Shown piece by piece: positions 21,732 to 33,325 of a DNA stretch of 64,000 nucleotides. The notes beneath the pieces were generated by a model. The model was given only the letters and a program-made list of their open reading frames with translations. It had not been told where the DNA came from and did not search any database. Within the stretch, counting starts at the first letter, position 1. Every line of letters begins with the position of its first letter. A program made the translations under genes and the position numbers. The stretch lies in NCBI GenBank assembly GCA_947471745.1, contig CANJKZ010000013.1, positions 806,001-870,000 on the forward strand, written 5' to 3'. This DNA is from Closterium sp. Naga37s-1 (Eukaryota; Streptophyta; Zygnematophyceae; Desmidiales; Closteriaceae).

Positions 21732-22524
21732 TCCTAGCCTAGGGCCGTTTTTTTTTAGGGCCCACCGAGTAGCGCTACCCCACCCGTCGCGCCGCCGTGA
21801 TCGCGCCGCCCTGCCCTGCCCTGCCCTGCGTCGCGCTGCCTGCGCATGCCCTGCCCTGCGTCGCGCTGCCTGCGCACGCCCTGCCCTGCCCGCGCGCCGC
21901 CCGCTGCAGCGCACTCTGCTTTGCCCGCGCGCCGCCCGCTGCAGCGCGCCCTGCTTGCCCGCGCTCCGTCGCGCCGCCTTGCCCGCGCGCCCTGCTGACC
22001 CGCGCGCCGCCTGCCGCAGCGCGCCCTGCCCTGCCCGCGCGCCGCGCCGCCGCGTCGCCCTGCCTGCGCGCCGCGCCGCCGCGTCGCCCTGCCCGCGCGC
22101 CGCCCGCTGCCGCGCGCCCTGCCCTGCCCGCGCGCCGCCCGCCGCCGCACGCCCTGCTCTGCCCGCGCGCCGCCTGCCGCAACGCGGCCTGCCCTGCCCA
22201 CGCGCCGCCCGCCGCCGAGCGCCCTGCTCTGCTCGCGCGCTGCCCGTCGCCGAGCGCCCTGCCCTACCCGTGCGCCACGCCTCCGCGCGCCCTGCCTTGC
22301 CCGCGCGCTGCACCGCCGCGCCGTCCTGCCTTGCCTGCGCGCCGCGCCGCCGTGCGCCCTGCCTTGCCGCGCGCCCTGCCCTGCCGCGCGTCGCTCGCTG
22401 CTGCGTCACCCTGCGCCGCCCTGCCTTGCCTTGCCTGCGCGCTGCCCTGCTGCTAGCGCACTCGCCTGCCTAGCCCTGCCTGTGTGCTGCTCTGCTGCTA
22501 GCGCACCCGACTGCCCTGCCCACT
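21732..22524 (+). repeat. Copia-B leader: GC-rich tandem repeats
   Basis: AGGGCCCACCGA at 21758-21769 is followed by about 720 bases of units such as CCCGCGCGCCGCCCGCTGC and GCGCCCTGCCCTGC, up to the gag ATG at 22525. Non-coding; ORFs on both strands are repeat artefacts. Confidence 0.75.
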
Positions 22525-24626
22525 ATGGCCACGCTCAGTGTCCTCACGTTCGATCCGGAGGGCCGCCCGATAGAGTTCAATGCGTGGCTCGACGACTTGC
22601 AGCTGTTCTTACCGAGCGATTCCAAGGACGGAGTTTCACTGTTTGACCTCACATCTGGCGCCTGTCTCGCCCCTGCCGCCACAGCTGACAGTGCGACTCA
22701 CTCACCGTGGCTTACTCGTGACGCTGCTGCTCGCCTAGCCGTTCGCAACCACCGGCCGTTAGCCGAGCGCGCTCACTTCGGACAGCATAAGACAGCGAAA
22801 GCATTGTACGACGCTGTAGTCGCTCGTTACTCCTCCCCGGCCACTGCTGCTCTAGGCCGCCTTCTCCTACCCTACCTGTTCCAAGAGCTGTCCGCCTTTG
22901 CCACAGTAGCCGACCTCGTCACTCACCTTCACACTAGTGACACTCGCTACCGCGCTGCGCTTCCCGCCGAGTTTCTCACCAAGAACCCTCCTCCCATGTA
23001 CATCACTCTCTACTTCATAGATACCCGCCTCCCTGACTCTCTTAGCGCTGTCAGGGACCTACTTCTAGCCCTTGACCCCACCGACCTCACTGTCGACCTG
23101 CTCGAGAAGCACCTCCTTGCAGCTGAGACTAGCGTAGTCGGTGTAGGCGCTTCTCGTGGCACTCCTCGCACTCCCTTCTTTGAGGGGTGTTCGCCCTCCC
23201 CCCTTCTCCCCTCAGTCGCCTCTGCTGCAGCTGTTGACTACCTTCGTGCTGAGGAGGTAGGAGTTGCGTCTGCCTCTAGTGGGAGGCGCCGCAGTGGCAG
23301 GGGCAGGGGAGGCAGGGGCGGTGGGGGCGGCAGAGGTGGAGGCGGTGGTGGGGGCGGTGGAGGCGGTGGAGGGGGCGGCGGTGGCGGAGGGAGTGGTGGT
23401 GGGGGTGGAGGTGTAGGTGGCGGCGGTGGTGGCGGCAGTGGCGGTAGTGGCAGCGGCAGAGGTGGCGGCAGCGGGAGTGGAGGTGGTGGCAGTGGTGGCG
23501 GCCGGGGTGGTACCAGTCAGAGGGGAGGCCTTGGCGATGGTCAGAGGCAGCAGCAGCAGCGTCAGCTTTCGCCCCAGGAGCTACGTGAGTGGTTTTCTCA
23601 GCGTGGGGCGGCTGGGGGTAGTGGTCCCTGCCTGTATGTCATTCGCACAGGTGATCGCACTGGTCAGACATGCGGGAAGCTCCACACCCAGTACCGCTGC
23701 TTCTCTCGTCTTACCGACGCCTTCCGCGCAGAGTTTCCCGACGCGGCTGAGCTTCCCCGCTGGGCAGAGCTGCTTAGGCAGGGTGTAGACATCTTTGCTC
23801 TTGATTATGATGCTATCCTTTCTGCCATGTATGCATTGAGTGTTAGTGCTGAGGGTGACTGTTACGTGTGTATGCCGCCAGACCCAGGTATAGAGGCTGC
23901 TGCTCTAGGTGCTGGTGAGTCTGCTCTCTCTGGTACTGAGTCTGCTGCGGCCTTGCACACCTTCACGCTTGACTCTGGTGCTTCCCGCTGTTTCTTTCGC
24001 GACAGTACCACAGTCACACCGCTCTCTGCACATGTTGCTGTCTCTCTGGCTGACCCTTCTGGGGGCCCAGTCCTTGCACGTTCCTCCACTGTTCTGCCTT
24101 GTCCGGCGGTTCCGTCTGGCTCACTGTAAGGTCTCCACCTCCCCTCGTTCTCTACGAACTTGGTGAGCAACGCCGTCCTTCAGGATCAGTGGGTTGATAC
24201 CTTCACCCCTGGAGGACAGCGTGTGGCGATCTGTACGTGCTCCCGGACTGGCAGGCACCTGGCCACGTTCACCCGTCGGCCGGGGTCGAGTCTGTACACA
24301 CTGACTACTGCGCCTCCTCATGTAGCTGCGTCTGCATCTGCGTCAGGTCAGCTAGCGGCCCCCTGCTCGTGTCGCGCCCTGTCGCACTAGACGCTCCTTT
24401 GGCACCACCGCCTTGGTCACCCCTCTGTGCCACGCCTCCGTGGCATGCACTCGCGTCTCCTTGTCTCTGGTCTTCCCAGATCTCTGCCTCCCCTCCCACC
24501 CTCGCCTGCCCCTCCCTGCCTTCCCTATGTCGAGGGGCGGCAGCGCGCCGCTCCTCACTCCTCCTCGTTCCCCCCGACGACTGCTCCCCTGCAGACTCTC
24601 CACATGGATGTGTGGGGCCCAGCCCA
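22525..24626 (+). pseudogene. Copia-B gag-protease-partial integrase
   Basis: ATG at 22525 (MATLSVLTFDPEGRP). A UBN2-type copia gag core follows (KALYDAVVARYSSPATAALG ... TLYFIDTRLPDSL), then a Gly-rich tail of about 100 residues, the module RQLSPQELREWFSQRG, a conserved GPCLYVIRTGDRTGQTCG segment and protease LDSGASRCFF near 23971. A TCA-to-TAA change gives a stop at 24127-24129 and another stop lies at 24388-24390. The pre-integrase finger WHHRLGHPS ... CLPYVEGR is present (one Cys now Tyr). The frame ends at the deletion joint. This is the only complete gag of the copia group here. Confidence 0.85.
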
Positions 24627-24959
24627 ACACTGCTGATATCTTCACCAAGGCACTTCAGCCTTGTGATCATCAGCGTTTCTGTACTGTTCTAGGCCTTGTG
24701 CCTACTTGGCCTCACCTTCTGACTTCTTGACTTTGCTTGTACTGTGATCTATATACTTATACATGCATGCTTACACTTGCTAGGTTGTGATCACTGTACT
24801 GCTTGTTCTCTTTTATATAACTCTGCATGTGAACTGACCTTGTGGCCATTTGCTTGTGCTCAGAATGCGTGGTGACTTCGTGATCCACCCTGAGCTTGCT
24901 TTGCTTTTCTTGACCGGTCTTGTGACCTCTTGTTCTCCCCCACTTTGCCTATGGGGGTG
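24627..24959 (+). pseudogene. Copia-A RNase H tail, 3' UTR and polypurine tract
   Basis: NTADIFTKALQPCDHQRFC is the conserved RNase H C-terminus of copia elements; its stop is at 24728-24730. The 3' UTR matches that of copia-C in reverse. CTATGGGGGTG (24949-24959), immediately before the LTR, is the polypurine tract that primes plus-strand synthesis. Confidence 0.8.
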
Positions 24960-25090
24960 TGTCAAACTTATATGCTGCTTATTGTGTAGGCTATAGTGGG
25001 GTAGCCCATATGGGGTACAACCCAATTAGGGTTTGCTACTTGTACCCATCTTGCTGCTAGTTCATCCATTCTCGCTTACTGATTCTGACA
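24960..25090 (+). repeat. 3' LTR of copia-A (131 bp)
   Basis: TGTCAAACTTATATGC to CTGATTCTGACA, followed by GCATG (25091-25095), the direct repeat of the bases just before the 5' LTR. Confidence 0.9.
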
Positions 25091-25764
25091 GCATGCGTTT
25101 GGTTGTTGTGAATGTGTTTGCTTGTTTGAGTGTGCATTCATCCACCATTTCATCAACAATGCATATCTGTGGGTTTTAAAAAGGTGAATCGGCTTTATCA
25201 TTTTTACCCAAAGGTTCATTGGCGCGCCTGTCGGGAGCCCACTTGAACTGGAGATGATAAAGTTGACCATCATTTTAGAGTTCACATATTGTGGTGTTTC
25301 ATATGGCTGCTGATTGTTAAAAAAATATGCTATTAGCTCCCCCCCATGCTAGGCAGGGGATGCGGTAGCATAGTTTATGGGTCGTTAGGTTTCACGCATT
25401 TTTATCATTATAAATATGCATCATAGATTGTCAGTAACATGTAAGCATTATTCGTATCGAACATATGGCATGATTTATCATTTATCATACCGTATCACAT
25501 CTTTCACAGTATATCGTATTTTATATAATATCATTCTATTCATCTACATTCACCAATCATTATGTTCATCTCATCATATTATGTGCATATTATACAGTAA
25601 TAAATCACAACAAAGTAAATCACAGAAATAACCTAGTTGTCTAAAAAATCGCTAACACCACGTTAGTATAATTGAACTAGACAGGACCTGCTAGAAGTTA
25701 TGTAGTTAGCAATTAGTGCATCCAGTTTTCTTTTTTTCATATTTTATTTTAAATAAATAAAATG
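25091..25764 (+). repeat. Family R, copy 1, second piece
   Basis: AT-rich, no supported ORF. It aligns with the reverse complement of 37400-37780 and 31660-31860: shared blocks AATGCATATCTGTGGGT, CATGCTAGGCAGGGGATGC (nearly invariant, 25347-25365 versus 37511-37529) and CATATTTTATTTTAAA near the end. It resumes at 39775 after copia-C; AAATG (25760-25764 and 39775-39779) is the duplicated target. Confidence 0.65.
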
Positions 25765-25838
25765 TGCATATGTGTACCCGATAGGGAGTAACCCACTACA
25801 GCCTAACATCACTAACATGATATAAACATGTTTTGACA
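25765..25838 (-). repeat. 3' LTR of copia-C, internally shortened (74 bp), with PPT
   Basis: On the minus strand it starts TGTCAAAACATGTTTATATC, is almost identical to the 39636-39774 LTR for about 58 bases, then reads CGGGTACACATATGCA and meets the AAATG duplication. The central and 3' thirds are missing. The polypurine tract CTATGGGGGTG precedes it (minus sense, about 25849-25839). Confidence 0.75.
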
Positions 25839-28800
25839 CACCCCCATAGGCAAAGTGGGGGACAACAAGGGGTCACAAGACCAGTCAAGAGAAGAAGCAA
25901 AGCAAAACAAAGCTCAGGGTGGATCTCAAGATCACCACGCATTCTGAGCACAAGCAAGCGGCCACAAGGCCAGTTCACATGCAGAGTATATAATAACAAG
26001 AGCAGTACACTGATCAAACCTAGCAAGTGTAAGCATGCAGGTATACTTTTATATATCAGTGTACAACAAGTGCAAGATCGAGAGACAAGCAAATGAGGCA
26101 GAGTGGGCACAAGCCCAAGAGCAGTGCAGAAACGCTGATGATCACTAGACCCAAGGGCCTTGGTGAAGACATCAGCAGTGTTGGCCCGAGTGGCCACGTA
26201 AGCAAGACAAAGCTGACCACGCTGCTGCACCTCTCGCGTGAGGAAGTAACGGAGAGCAATGTGCTTCGTTCTGTGCTCCAGTCTCTGGTCCTGACACAAG
26301 GCAATCATGGCCTTGTTGTCGACGTACAGAAGTGGAGGAGAACGAGGCCGCTCACCCAGGTCGATCAGCAGGTAGGTCAGCCACCGGAGCTCCTGTGCAG
26401 CCATAGCCCCAGCGCAGATCTCGGCCTCACAGCTGGAACTAAGTACAGAGGAAGAGCGAGTGGACCTCCACGAGACAGAACCAGTGCCGAGGCTGAAACT
26501 GTACCCCTGTGTCGACCGGTGAGTAGTCTGGTCGTCAGCACAAGAAGCGTCTGAGTGACTGGTGAGAACAACTGAACCCCGTCCTCCAAGCACGAGCCCC
26601 ATGCCCGATGTGCTGCACAAGTAACGCAATACCCTCTTCACAGCATCCCAGTGCATCTTTCGATGCCTACCGGGAACCACGTAGTGAGCCAGGAGGCTGA
26701 GAGGGTACGCGAGGTCAGGTCGTGTGAACGTCATCAGGTACATGAGGCAACCCACAAGCTCTGGGTACGGACCACTCAGCTCTACGGACTCGTCTGAAGG
26801 TGGAGCTGAGAGCAAGTGGCCGGTAGACAGAGGAGTGGGCTGTGGCGAGGACCACGTGAAGTCGAAGCGCTGAAGGACCTGCTGCACCATGTGTGACTGA
26901 GTGAGGGTGATGGTACGGCGTGCTCTGTTTCGGGTGATCTGGAAGCCAAGGTAACTCCGCAGCTCACCCAGGTCAGTGCAAGTGTGTCTCTCCTGCAGCT
27001 CCGCCTTCACCAAGGCCAGAGCCTTAGCAAAAACCAAGTCGTCAACGTACACAAGAACGTAGAACGGCGGCAGAGAAGTGTCTGTGCGCAGAAATAGCGA
27101 AGGGTCAGCAGTCGAGGGAGCGAAGCCAAGAGCCGCAAGCGTAGTCCTCAGTGTGTCGTGCCACTCGCGGGGTGCCTGTCGAAGGCCGTAGACTGGTTGC
27201 CGAAGACTCCACTGGGTACCCTCAGGAAACGACCCAGTGAAGCCACGTGGACGGCGCAACCAGATAGCCTCGTGAAGGCTACCCTGCAAGAAGGCTGTCG
27301 AGAAGTCGAGGGAGTGCAGCTCGTAGTCTCGCTGTGCTGCAACGCGCAGTAGCACCCGAAGAGTGGTCATCTTAGGGGTGGGGGAGAAGGTCTGAAAGAA
27401 GTCGACCCCCGCACGCTGACTGAAACCTCGAGCAACGTAACGCGCCTTGAATACAGGCGGAGAACCCGGCGGCCGCTTCACCCTGAAAATCCACATGCCA
27501 TCGACTTTGTTCGCCCCAGGTGGGGGAACCTCGTCAACGTAGGTGCCTGTGGACTTCCAGGAAGCCATCTCTGCGTCCATGGCTATCTGCCACTGAGAGG
27601 AGTACGGACCCGTAATCGCCTCTGCGTAAGTGCGTGGGGTCGGGATGTTTGGTGCATCCGGGTCTCCCTCAGGGCAAAGTAGCGAGGACGCGAGATGCAG
27701 TGCAGCGGCCGCGAGGCACTCCAGCTCAAACTGCCTGTCCTCAAGAACGTCACAGCCAAGGGCAAGCTCACCCCCGACAGACGGAGGACAGGAAGAGTTA
27801 AAGACAAGACTCGCAGGGTAGTCAAGGCGGCACAAAGCGGCAAAGTCAACAAGCTCAGTGACTAAGGCAGACGCAGCAGCAGACTCAAAGGAAGGGTCAG
27901 TCACAACTGTGGCAAGGAGACGAGTGACAGTCGGACTGGCAGCACGAACAAGGTATGACTCAGGGCCAGGAACGTGAGGAAGAGAGGACGCAGGAGGAGA
28001 AGGCAGGACAACACGCTGAGGAACAGAGGAAGGACGAAGTGCCATACGGTGAGTGTCTGGGACAGCTGGAACACGAGGACGGACAACACGATGACCGCGA
28101 ACAGGAGTGGAAGCACGAGTCTCAGGCTCACAATGCTCAGGAGTGGACGCACGAGTCTCAGGCTCACGACGCGCAGTCAGGGACGCAGTGTCCTCAGTGT
28201 GAGGAGCAGGAGCAGGCAGCGGGTAGCCAGGCAGTAGCTGTGGCTGAGACTGGTCAGTCGGTGGGAATAGTAGCGGAGGAGTAGTACCATGATCCGGGAA
28301 CTCAATAGCAGCATGTGGGAGACTGAGAAGGCGACCAAGCGCAGACGGTTGCGGCTGAGTAGTCGCACCCCTAGAACCTCCCGCTCCAGTAGCAACAGCA
28401 CCCCCAGAACCAGTGCCTCCAGCTCCAGTAGCAACAGCACCCCCAGAAACAGTGCCTCCAGCTCCTGTAGCAACAACACCCCCAGAACTAGTGCCCCCAG
28501 CTCCACCACCGGGACTGCCCCAACGAACAGCCCACTCGCGAAGCTGCAGCGGCGAGAGTGACTCCTGCCGACTAGCACCACGGACTCCAGTACCTCCAAC
28601 AGCACCTCCAGTAGTACCTCCAGTGTCAGCACCTCTAGTACCTCCAGTAGTACCTGCACCTCCAGCAGCGCCTGTGCCTCCAGTACCAGGAACACCAGCA
28701 CCAGCACCTCCAGGGCTAGCACCTCCAGAACCTGAACCTCCAGCACCTCCAGCAGCACCTGTGCCTCCAGTAGCAGGAACACCTGGACTAGCACCTCCAG

Positions 28801-31546
28801 GGCTAGCACCTCCAGAACTTGCAGCTCCAGTACGTCCAGCGCCACCACCAGAACTGCCCCAACGGACAGCCCACTCACGAAGCCGCTCCGGCAAGAGAGA
28901 CGCCTGGCGACACGCGCCAGGACTACCCGCAGCAGCACCCACAGTAGCAGCACTTCCAGCACCTCCAGCTCTAGAAGAGCAAGCACGGCTAGCTCCACCA
29001 CCAGGGCTGCCCCACTGTACAGCCCACTCGCGAAGCCGCTCCGGCGAGAGAGTCGCCCGCCGACGTGCAACAGTGCCACCAATACGAGCAACCACAGTAC
29101 CACCAGTAGCAGAACCTCCAGCTCCAGCAGCTCCAGCACCTCCAGCTCCAAGACGGCTAGCTCCACCATCAGGGCTGCCCCACTGGACAGCCCACTCCCG
29201 CAGCCGCTCCGGCGAGAGAGCCTCCTGCCGACTCGTAGCAGGACCACCAGCACCAGTACCTCCGGTACCTCCTGTACCCAGAGGACCCTCAGCACCCCCA
29301 GTGGTACCACCTCCTGCAGCACCAGAGTCCACAGCAGCAGGCTGCAGCGGTGGTGAAGACGGTCGAGGCGGAAACCCAGGAGGGACAGCCAAGCGTGCAG
29401 AGCGGCGAGGGGTCACTGTGGCAGCAGGAGCCGGGTCACCCCCCTCAGCTGGGCCAGAGGTATCTGAGGAGACCTCCAGAGGCTCAACCAAGGGGGGTGG
29501 GTCTACCTGAGACACACCTGAGGGAGCGGGACCGTGAGGAGGGAGGGGGGCTACCTGGGGGGGGTCGTCCACCAGGGTGAGAGGGGGGAGGGGTACCGAG
29601 GAACTGCGGTGGGGGTGAAGACGGTAGAAGCAGACGGACTCGTCAAAGGTAACGTCCTGGGAGGACAGCACTTGACGAGAGCCCGGGTGGTAAAACTGCC
29701 AGGGCGGTGCGTCGGTGGGGAAGCCAAGGAACACGCACCAAAGAGTGCGTGGAGAGAGCTTGCCCGCAGGCAAGTCGCGGACAAGAGAGACGGAACCCCA
29801 GACCCGAAACGCCGACGCATCGCCAACCTCGCCCGTCCACCGCAAAGTGGGGGAGGTCTCCAGGTGGGAGACATGGGGCCAGAGGTTGAGCTGCTCAGCG
29901 GCGTATCGGACCGCAAACGGCCACAGAAAATGGGGAGCAGCCGCATGGATCATGGAGGTGCGAGCAACCTCCATGACAAGACCAATGCGACGCTCTGCAA
30001 TCCCATTCTGCTGTGGAGAGGCCGGAAGCGTGTACGTCTGGCGGATGCCCTCAGCACCACAGAAGTCCTCAAGGAGGTGGGAGCAAAACTCACCACCTCG
30101 GTCACAGTGCAGCCGCAGGACAGGAAGGTCCTCACGGAACCGAGCGCGAAGCTGGATACGAACAGCGCGGATCCAGCGGATCAAGACACCGCGGACATCC
30201 GCATTGCTCTGCAAGGGGAAGACCGTGGTGTAGCGCGTGTAGTCGTCGACTACCAGCAAAAAGTAGCGCTTGCCACCCTGTCCAGTGACGCGGGCGGGGC
30301 CCCACACGTCCATGTGCAGTGTCTGCAAAGGAGCAGTGGTAGGAGGAAACGAGGAGGAGTGAGGAGCGGCGCGCTGCCGCCCCTCGATGCAGGGAAGGCA
30401 AGGCGGTGCAAGCGACCTCGGGAGCGGGGGCAGGGACCTGGGGAGACCGGACACAAGGAGACGAGAGTGCATGCCACGCAGGCGTGGCAAGGAGGGGTGG
30501 CCAAGACGGTGGTGCCAGCGGAGAGTCTGGTGCGTAAGGAGAGGACACGAACAAGACGAGGCGACCTCAACCGACACAGCTACCTGACCTGACTCAGCTA
30601 CCAGTGCAGACTCAATGGTCAGTGTGTACAGGCCAGACCCAGGCCTCCGAGTGAACGTGGCGAGGTGCTCACCAGTGCGCGAGTCCGTACAGATCGCCAC
30701 TAACTCGCCTCCAGGCTAGGTGACAGTGACCCACTGGTCCTGGAGGACAGAGGTAGCCACCAAGTTCTTAGCGAACGAGGGGAGATGGAGACCTGTGAGG
30801 AGGCCGGAAGGGGCTGCCGGACAAGGGAGAACAGTGGCGCCACGCGCGACTACCGGGCCCCCAGAGGGGTCGGCCAGTGTGATAGGGACAGGGACTGTGA
30901 GCGGTGTGACTGTGGTGCTGTCGCGGAAGAAGCAACGAGACGCGCCGGAGTTGAGAGTAAAAGTGTGCAAAGCCTCCTCAGGCTCTGCACCTGTGCTAGC
31001 TGAGTCAACAGCACCAAGACTAACAGCCTCTATGCCACCAGGTGCATCTCCACCCCCAGCACTAGTACCCCAAGCTCCGCCACCGGGGCTGCCCTACCGG
31101 ACAGCCCACTCATGAAGCTGCTGCGGGGAGAGAGTCTCCGGAGAACGCTGCTGCCGCTGCTGTCCACCCCCAGAACCTCCGCGTCTACCAGCGGCTTTAC
31201 TAGCAGGAGTACACTCACAGGGACCTCCAGTAGTAGTACACCAGGCTCCGCCACCGGGGCTGCCCCACCGGACAGCCCTCTTGCGAAGCTGCTGCGACGA
31301 GAGCGGCTCCCGCCGACGAGTACGAGGACCGCCAGCACCAGCACCTCCAGCTCTAGCACGGCTAGCTCCGCAACCGGGGCTGCCCCACCAGATAGCCCAC
31401 TCGCGAAGCTGCTGCGCGAGAGAGACTCCTGCACATTCGGCTGCCGCTGACGTAGGACAGTGGTAGTTGCCATGGCAGGCAGTGGCAGCTAGTAGCAGCA
31501 GCTGCGTAGCAGCAGTAGCACAGGCGGCAGTAGCAGGCGGTAGCAC
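25796..31546 (-). pseudogene. Copia-C polyprotein (gag remnant to RNase H)
   Basis: One frame runs from 31546 to 25796 with only two stops: 31096-31094 (TGG to TAG by alignment to sister modules) and 30718-30716. The gag core is absent. Domains in order: repeated modules of the type LSPxQLREWAVRWGSPGGGA; protease with LNSGASRCFF, in which the catalytic Asp has become Asn; pre-integrase WHHRLGHPS; integrase DVWGP, DDYTRYT, LHCDRGGEF, NGIAERR; a linker with four more modules; RT with FYVLVYVDDLVFA; RNase H with DASCADD, SSCEAE and YVDNKAMIALC, ending ANTADVFTKAL. The normal stop after PHLLVS is lost, so the frame reads on into the LTR. Confidence 0.9.
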
Positions 31547-31626
31547 CTAGGGCGGCAGCAGCAGGCGGCAGCACCTAGGGCAGTAGCAAGCAGTAGCTCC
31601 AAGGGCAGCAGCACCTACGGCACCTT

Positions 31627-31863
31627 TTTTGGGTTGCGAAGCAACCTATTACAATCGTTATGTTCATTTTTTTTTTCATAATTTTAAAATTAAAATATGA
31701 AAAAAAAAACTGATTTTTTTCCAATGACTACCTTACTATAGTTGTTGGTATACGTATGTGGCTGTGTGCTCTGTCTGTGTGTTCAATTTTTGCCTACTTT
31801 ATGGCTGTGTATCCTACCATATAATGCGTATAGTAGTATGATGAACTTAAAATATGATTGCAT
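31627..31863 (-). repeat. Family R, copy 2, terminal piece with hairpin end
   Basis: In family orientation (minus) this ends CGATTGTAATAGGTTGCTTCGCAACC followed by an A-run; GGTTGC and GCAACC pair as a hairpin with a three-base loop. The same end in copy 1 (39780-39826) reads CGATCGTAATAAGTTGTTTC then GCAACCC and eleven or more A. Interrupted by the DIRS element at 31864. Confidence 0.65.
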
Positions 31864-32052
31864 AATATTATAATTTTTAAACACACATTGTGTTTTTTAA
31901 ATTGTGTATTGTGAAAGCGAAGCTGCTTGTACTGCACATTTGGCATCGTCGAAGCGCGCTAAACGCCCTTCTCCAACTACAAAAACCGTGGGTTGGAGCT
32001 CATTTCCCTCCACCCACGTTTCTCTATTTCCAACGGCTCACTCAACTTTCCC
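31864..32052 (+). repeat. A1 repeat of the DIRS element
   Basis: Starts with core AAT, then ATTATAA and an inverted repeat AAACACA-CAT-TGTGTTT that may be a recombinase-binding arm, and continues through GAAAGCGAAGCTGCTTGTAC to CTCAACTTTCCC. Differences from A2 are a few bases in A/T runs. Confidence 0.9.
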
Positions 32053-32161
32053 GCTCGAGTAGTTTTTTCCTCCGTCCAAACTGGCTAGAACCAAAACGCT
32101 TCCTCGAGGCGTTTCACCCTCGACTTTAGACAGCGATATTTTTAACTTCAATCGCTCAACG

Positions 32162-33325
32162 ATGGCACCTACGCCGGCACTTAACAACGACAACTCGGCC
32201 AACCCCGCTTCCGACTCCGACCGTAACGCCCGCGATTTTGCGGGCGATCGACGTAACAAGCGTCGGGCAGAAGATGGACCTTCCGCCCCGACTGGAGTGG
32301 ACGTGCTGCTGGGCGGGCTCGATGCCCAGCACCCTTCGGCGAATGTGGCGCCAGTGGCGCCTGTGGCACCAGTGGCGCCAGTGGCAGCGGCGGCTGGCAC
32401 GACACACGCGACTGACGCGGGGCACACGCCAGCACCCGCGGCTGGACCGTCGCGTCAGCGCCAGAGGCGACGACCGGCGGTCTCCTCGTCTGACGCGACG
32501 GCGACCCCTACGCTAACGCAGGCGTTGACCCCGGACCAGGTCAACGCGCTGCTGTCCCTTCTACAGCAGCAGCCCGTCAGCGTTACAGCCGCGGAAACTG
32601 CACTACCTGCTGCATCTGCGTCTGCTAAAAACGAAATTGCAAAAAAGGAAAAAGGAGTGCGAGAAGCAAGGACGAATCGGCGCAACAACGACGCAGCGAC
32701 CGGCGTTCCCCCTGCTCCAGCGGTCGACAACGACACCGACGACTCCGAAGATGACGCCGGTGAGGCTCCAGTCGACAATACTAATTTTATTGGCACGGAA
32801 AATCTCCCCCCCCTCCCTTCTTCTAACCTCACTTTTTCGGCGACGACATTCGTCAACGACTCCGTGCGAGAGCAAGCGGAGCTGCTGGAGGACTTGCGCG
32901 CGTACCTGCTGCACGCGGAATACAAGGCGCAGCGCGGCGACTCGGCAGGCGGACTCGAACTCATCTCACACGCCCTCAACCTCATCGCGGGGCGTTTCGA
33001 GGTGCTTCAAGTGGAGGACGCCTCCGACTTCCGCACGGCGAAGCGCTTCAAGCTGTACCAGCAGAAGAGCCTGCTGACCTCTCGACCCTTCAAGCAGGCG
33101 GTCGCGGACATGGCTGCGATGGACCGCGCCGCAAGCGCATACGCTCGCGTCAACCGCGGCGGAAGCAACGCGCCGATGCCGTTCATTCCCAAGCGGGGTC
33201 CCCCACCCACGGCCAATTGTCGTGGGTTTCGGGGCTCGTGCTTCCGCTGCGGCCAGCCGGGCCATGTGGCAAGTGCCTGCCCTAGGAACGGGCATGGTGG
33301 CCAAGGTCCCGCTCCTGTAGTGTAG
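32162..33325 (+). CDS. DIRS element gag-like protein (387 aa, CCHC knuckle)
   Basis: Intact ORF from an ATG at 32162. The N-terminal half is low-complexity (Ala/Pro/Asp, repeated APVAPVAPV near codons 60-75) with a Lys/Arg-rich segment (KNEIAKKEKGVREARTNRR). The C-terminal half is a folded helical region (SVREQAELLEDLRAYLLHAE ... SHALNLIAGRFEVLQ). It ends with a classical zinc knuckle CFRCGQPGHVASACPR (C-x2-C-x4-H-x4-C). By analogy with DIRS/Ngaro ORF1 it would package element RNA. It begins 110 bases after A1, which presumably supplies the promoter. Confidence 0.85.
   Translation: MAPTPALNNDNSANPASDSDRNARDFAGDRRNKRRAEDGPSAPTGVDVLLGGLDAQHPSANVAPVAPVAPVAPVAAAAGTTHATDAGHTPAPAAGPSRQRQRRRPAVSSSDATATPTLTQALTPDQVNALLSLLQQQPVSVTAAETALPAASASAKNEIAKKEKGVREARTNRRNNDAATGVPPAPAVDNDTDDSEDDAGEAPVDNTNFIGTENLPPLPSSNLTFSATTFVNDSVREQAELLEDLRAYLLHAEYKAQRGDSAGGLELISHALNLIAGRFEVLQVEDASDFRTAKRFKLYQQKSLLTSRPFKQAVADMAAMDRAASAYARVNRGGSNAPMPFIPKRGPPPTANCRGFRGSCFRCGQPGHVASACPRNGHGGQGPAPVV

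Larger units (their letters stand above)
21588..24626 (+). mobile_element. Copia-B: related copia nested in copia-A, 3' half deleted
   Basis: Begins with its own LTR (21588-21716) inside the copia-A RNase H coding region, followed by PBS, leader, full-length gag and protease, then part of the integrase. At 24626/24627 the integrase text (DVWGPAQ) jumps to RNase H tail sequence (NTADIFTKALQ) that leads to the outer 3' LTR. The simplest history is insertion of B into A, then one deletion removing the B integrase-to-LTR part together with the A stretch up to NTADIF. The junction has short microhomology (GCC). Confidence 0.8.
14993..25090 (+). mobile_element. Copia-A: Ty1/copia element, interrupted by copia-B and partly deleted
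   Basis: The outer LTRs (14993-15123 and 24960-25090, each 131 bp, nearly identical) are flanked by the same 5-bp duplication GCATG (14988-14992 and 25091-25095), showing one insertion event. The element's own sequence is 14993-21587 plus about 24627-25090. Copia-B sits in the RNase H region. Coding is broken by a stop at 19994-19996, a frameshift near 20880 and a stop at 21375-21377. The gag N-terminal core is missing, so this copy is non-autonomous as well as dead. Confidence 0.9.
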
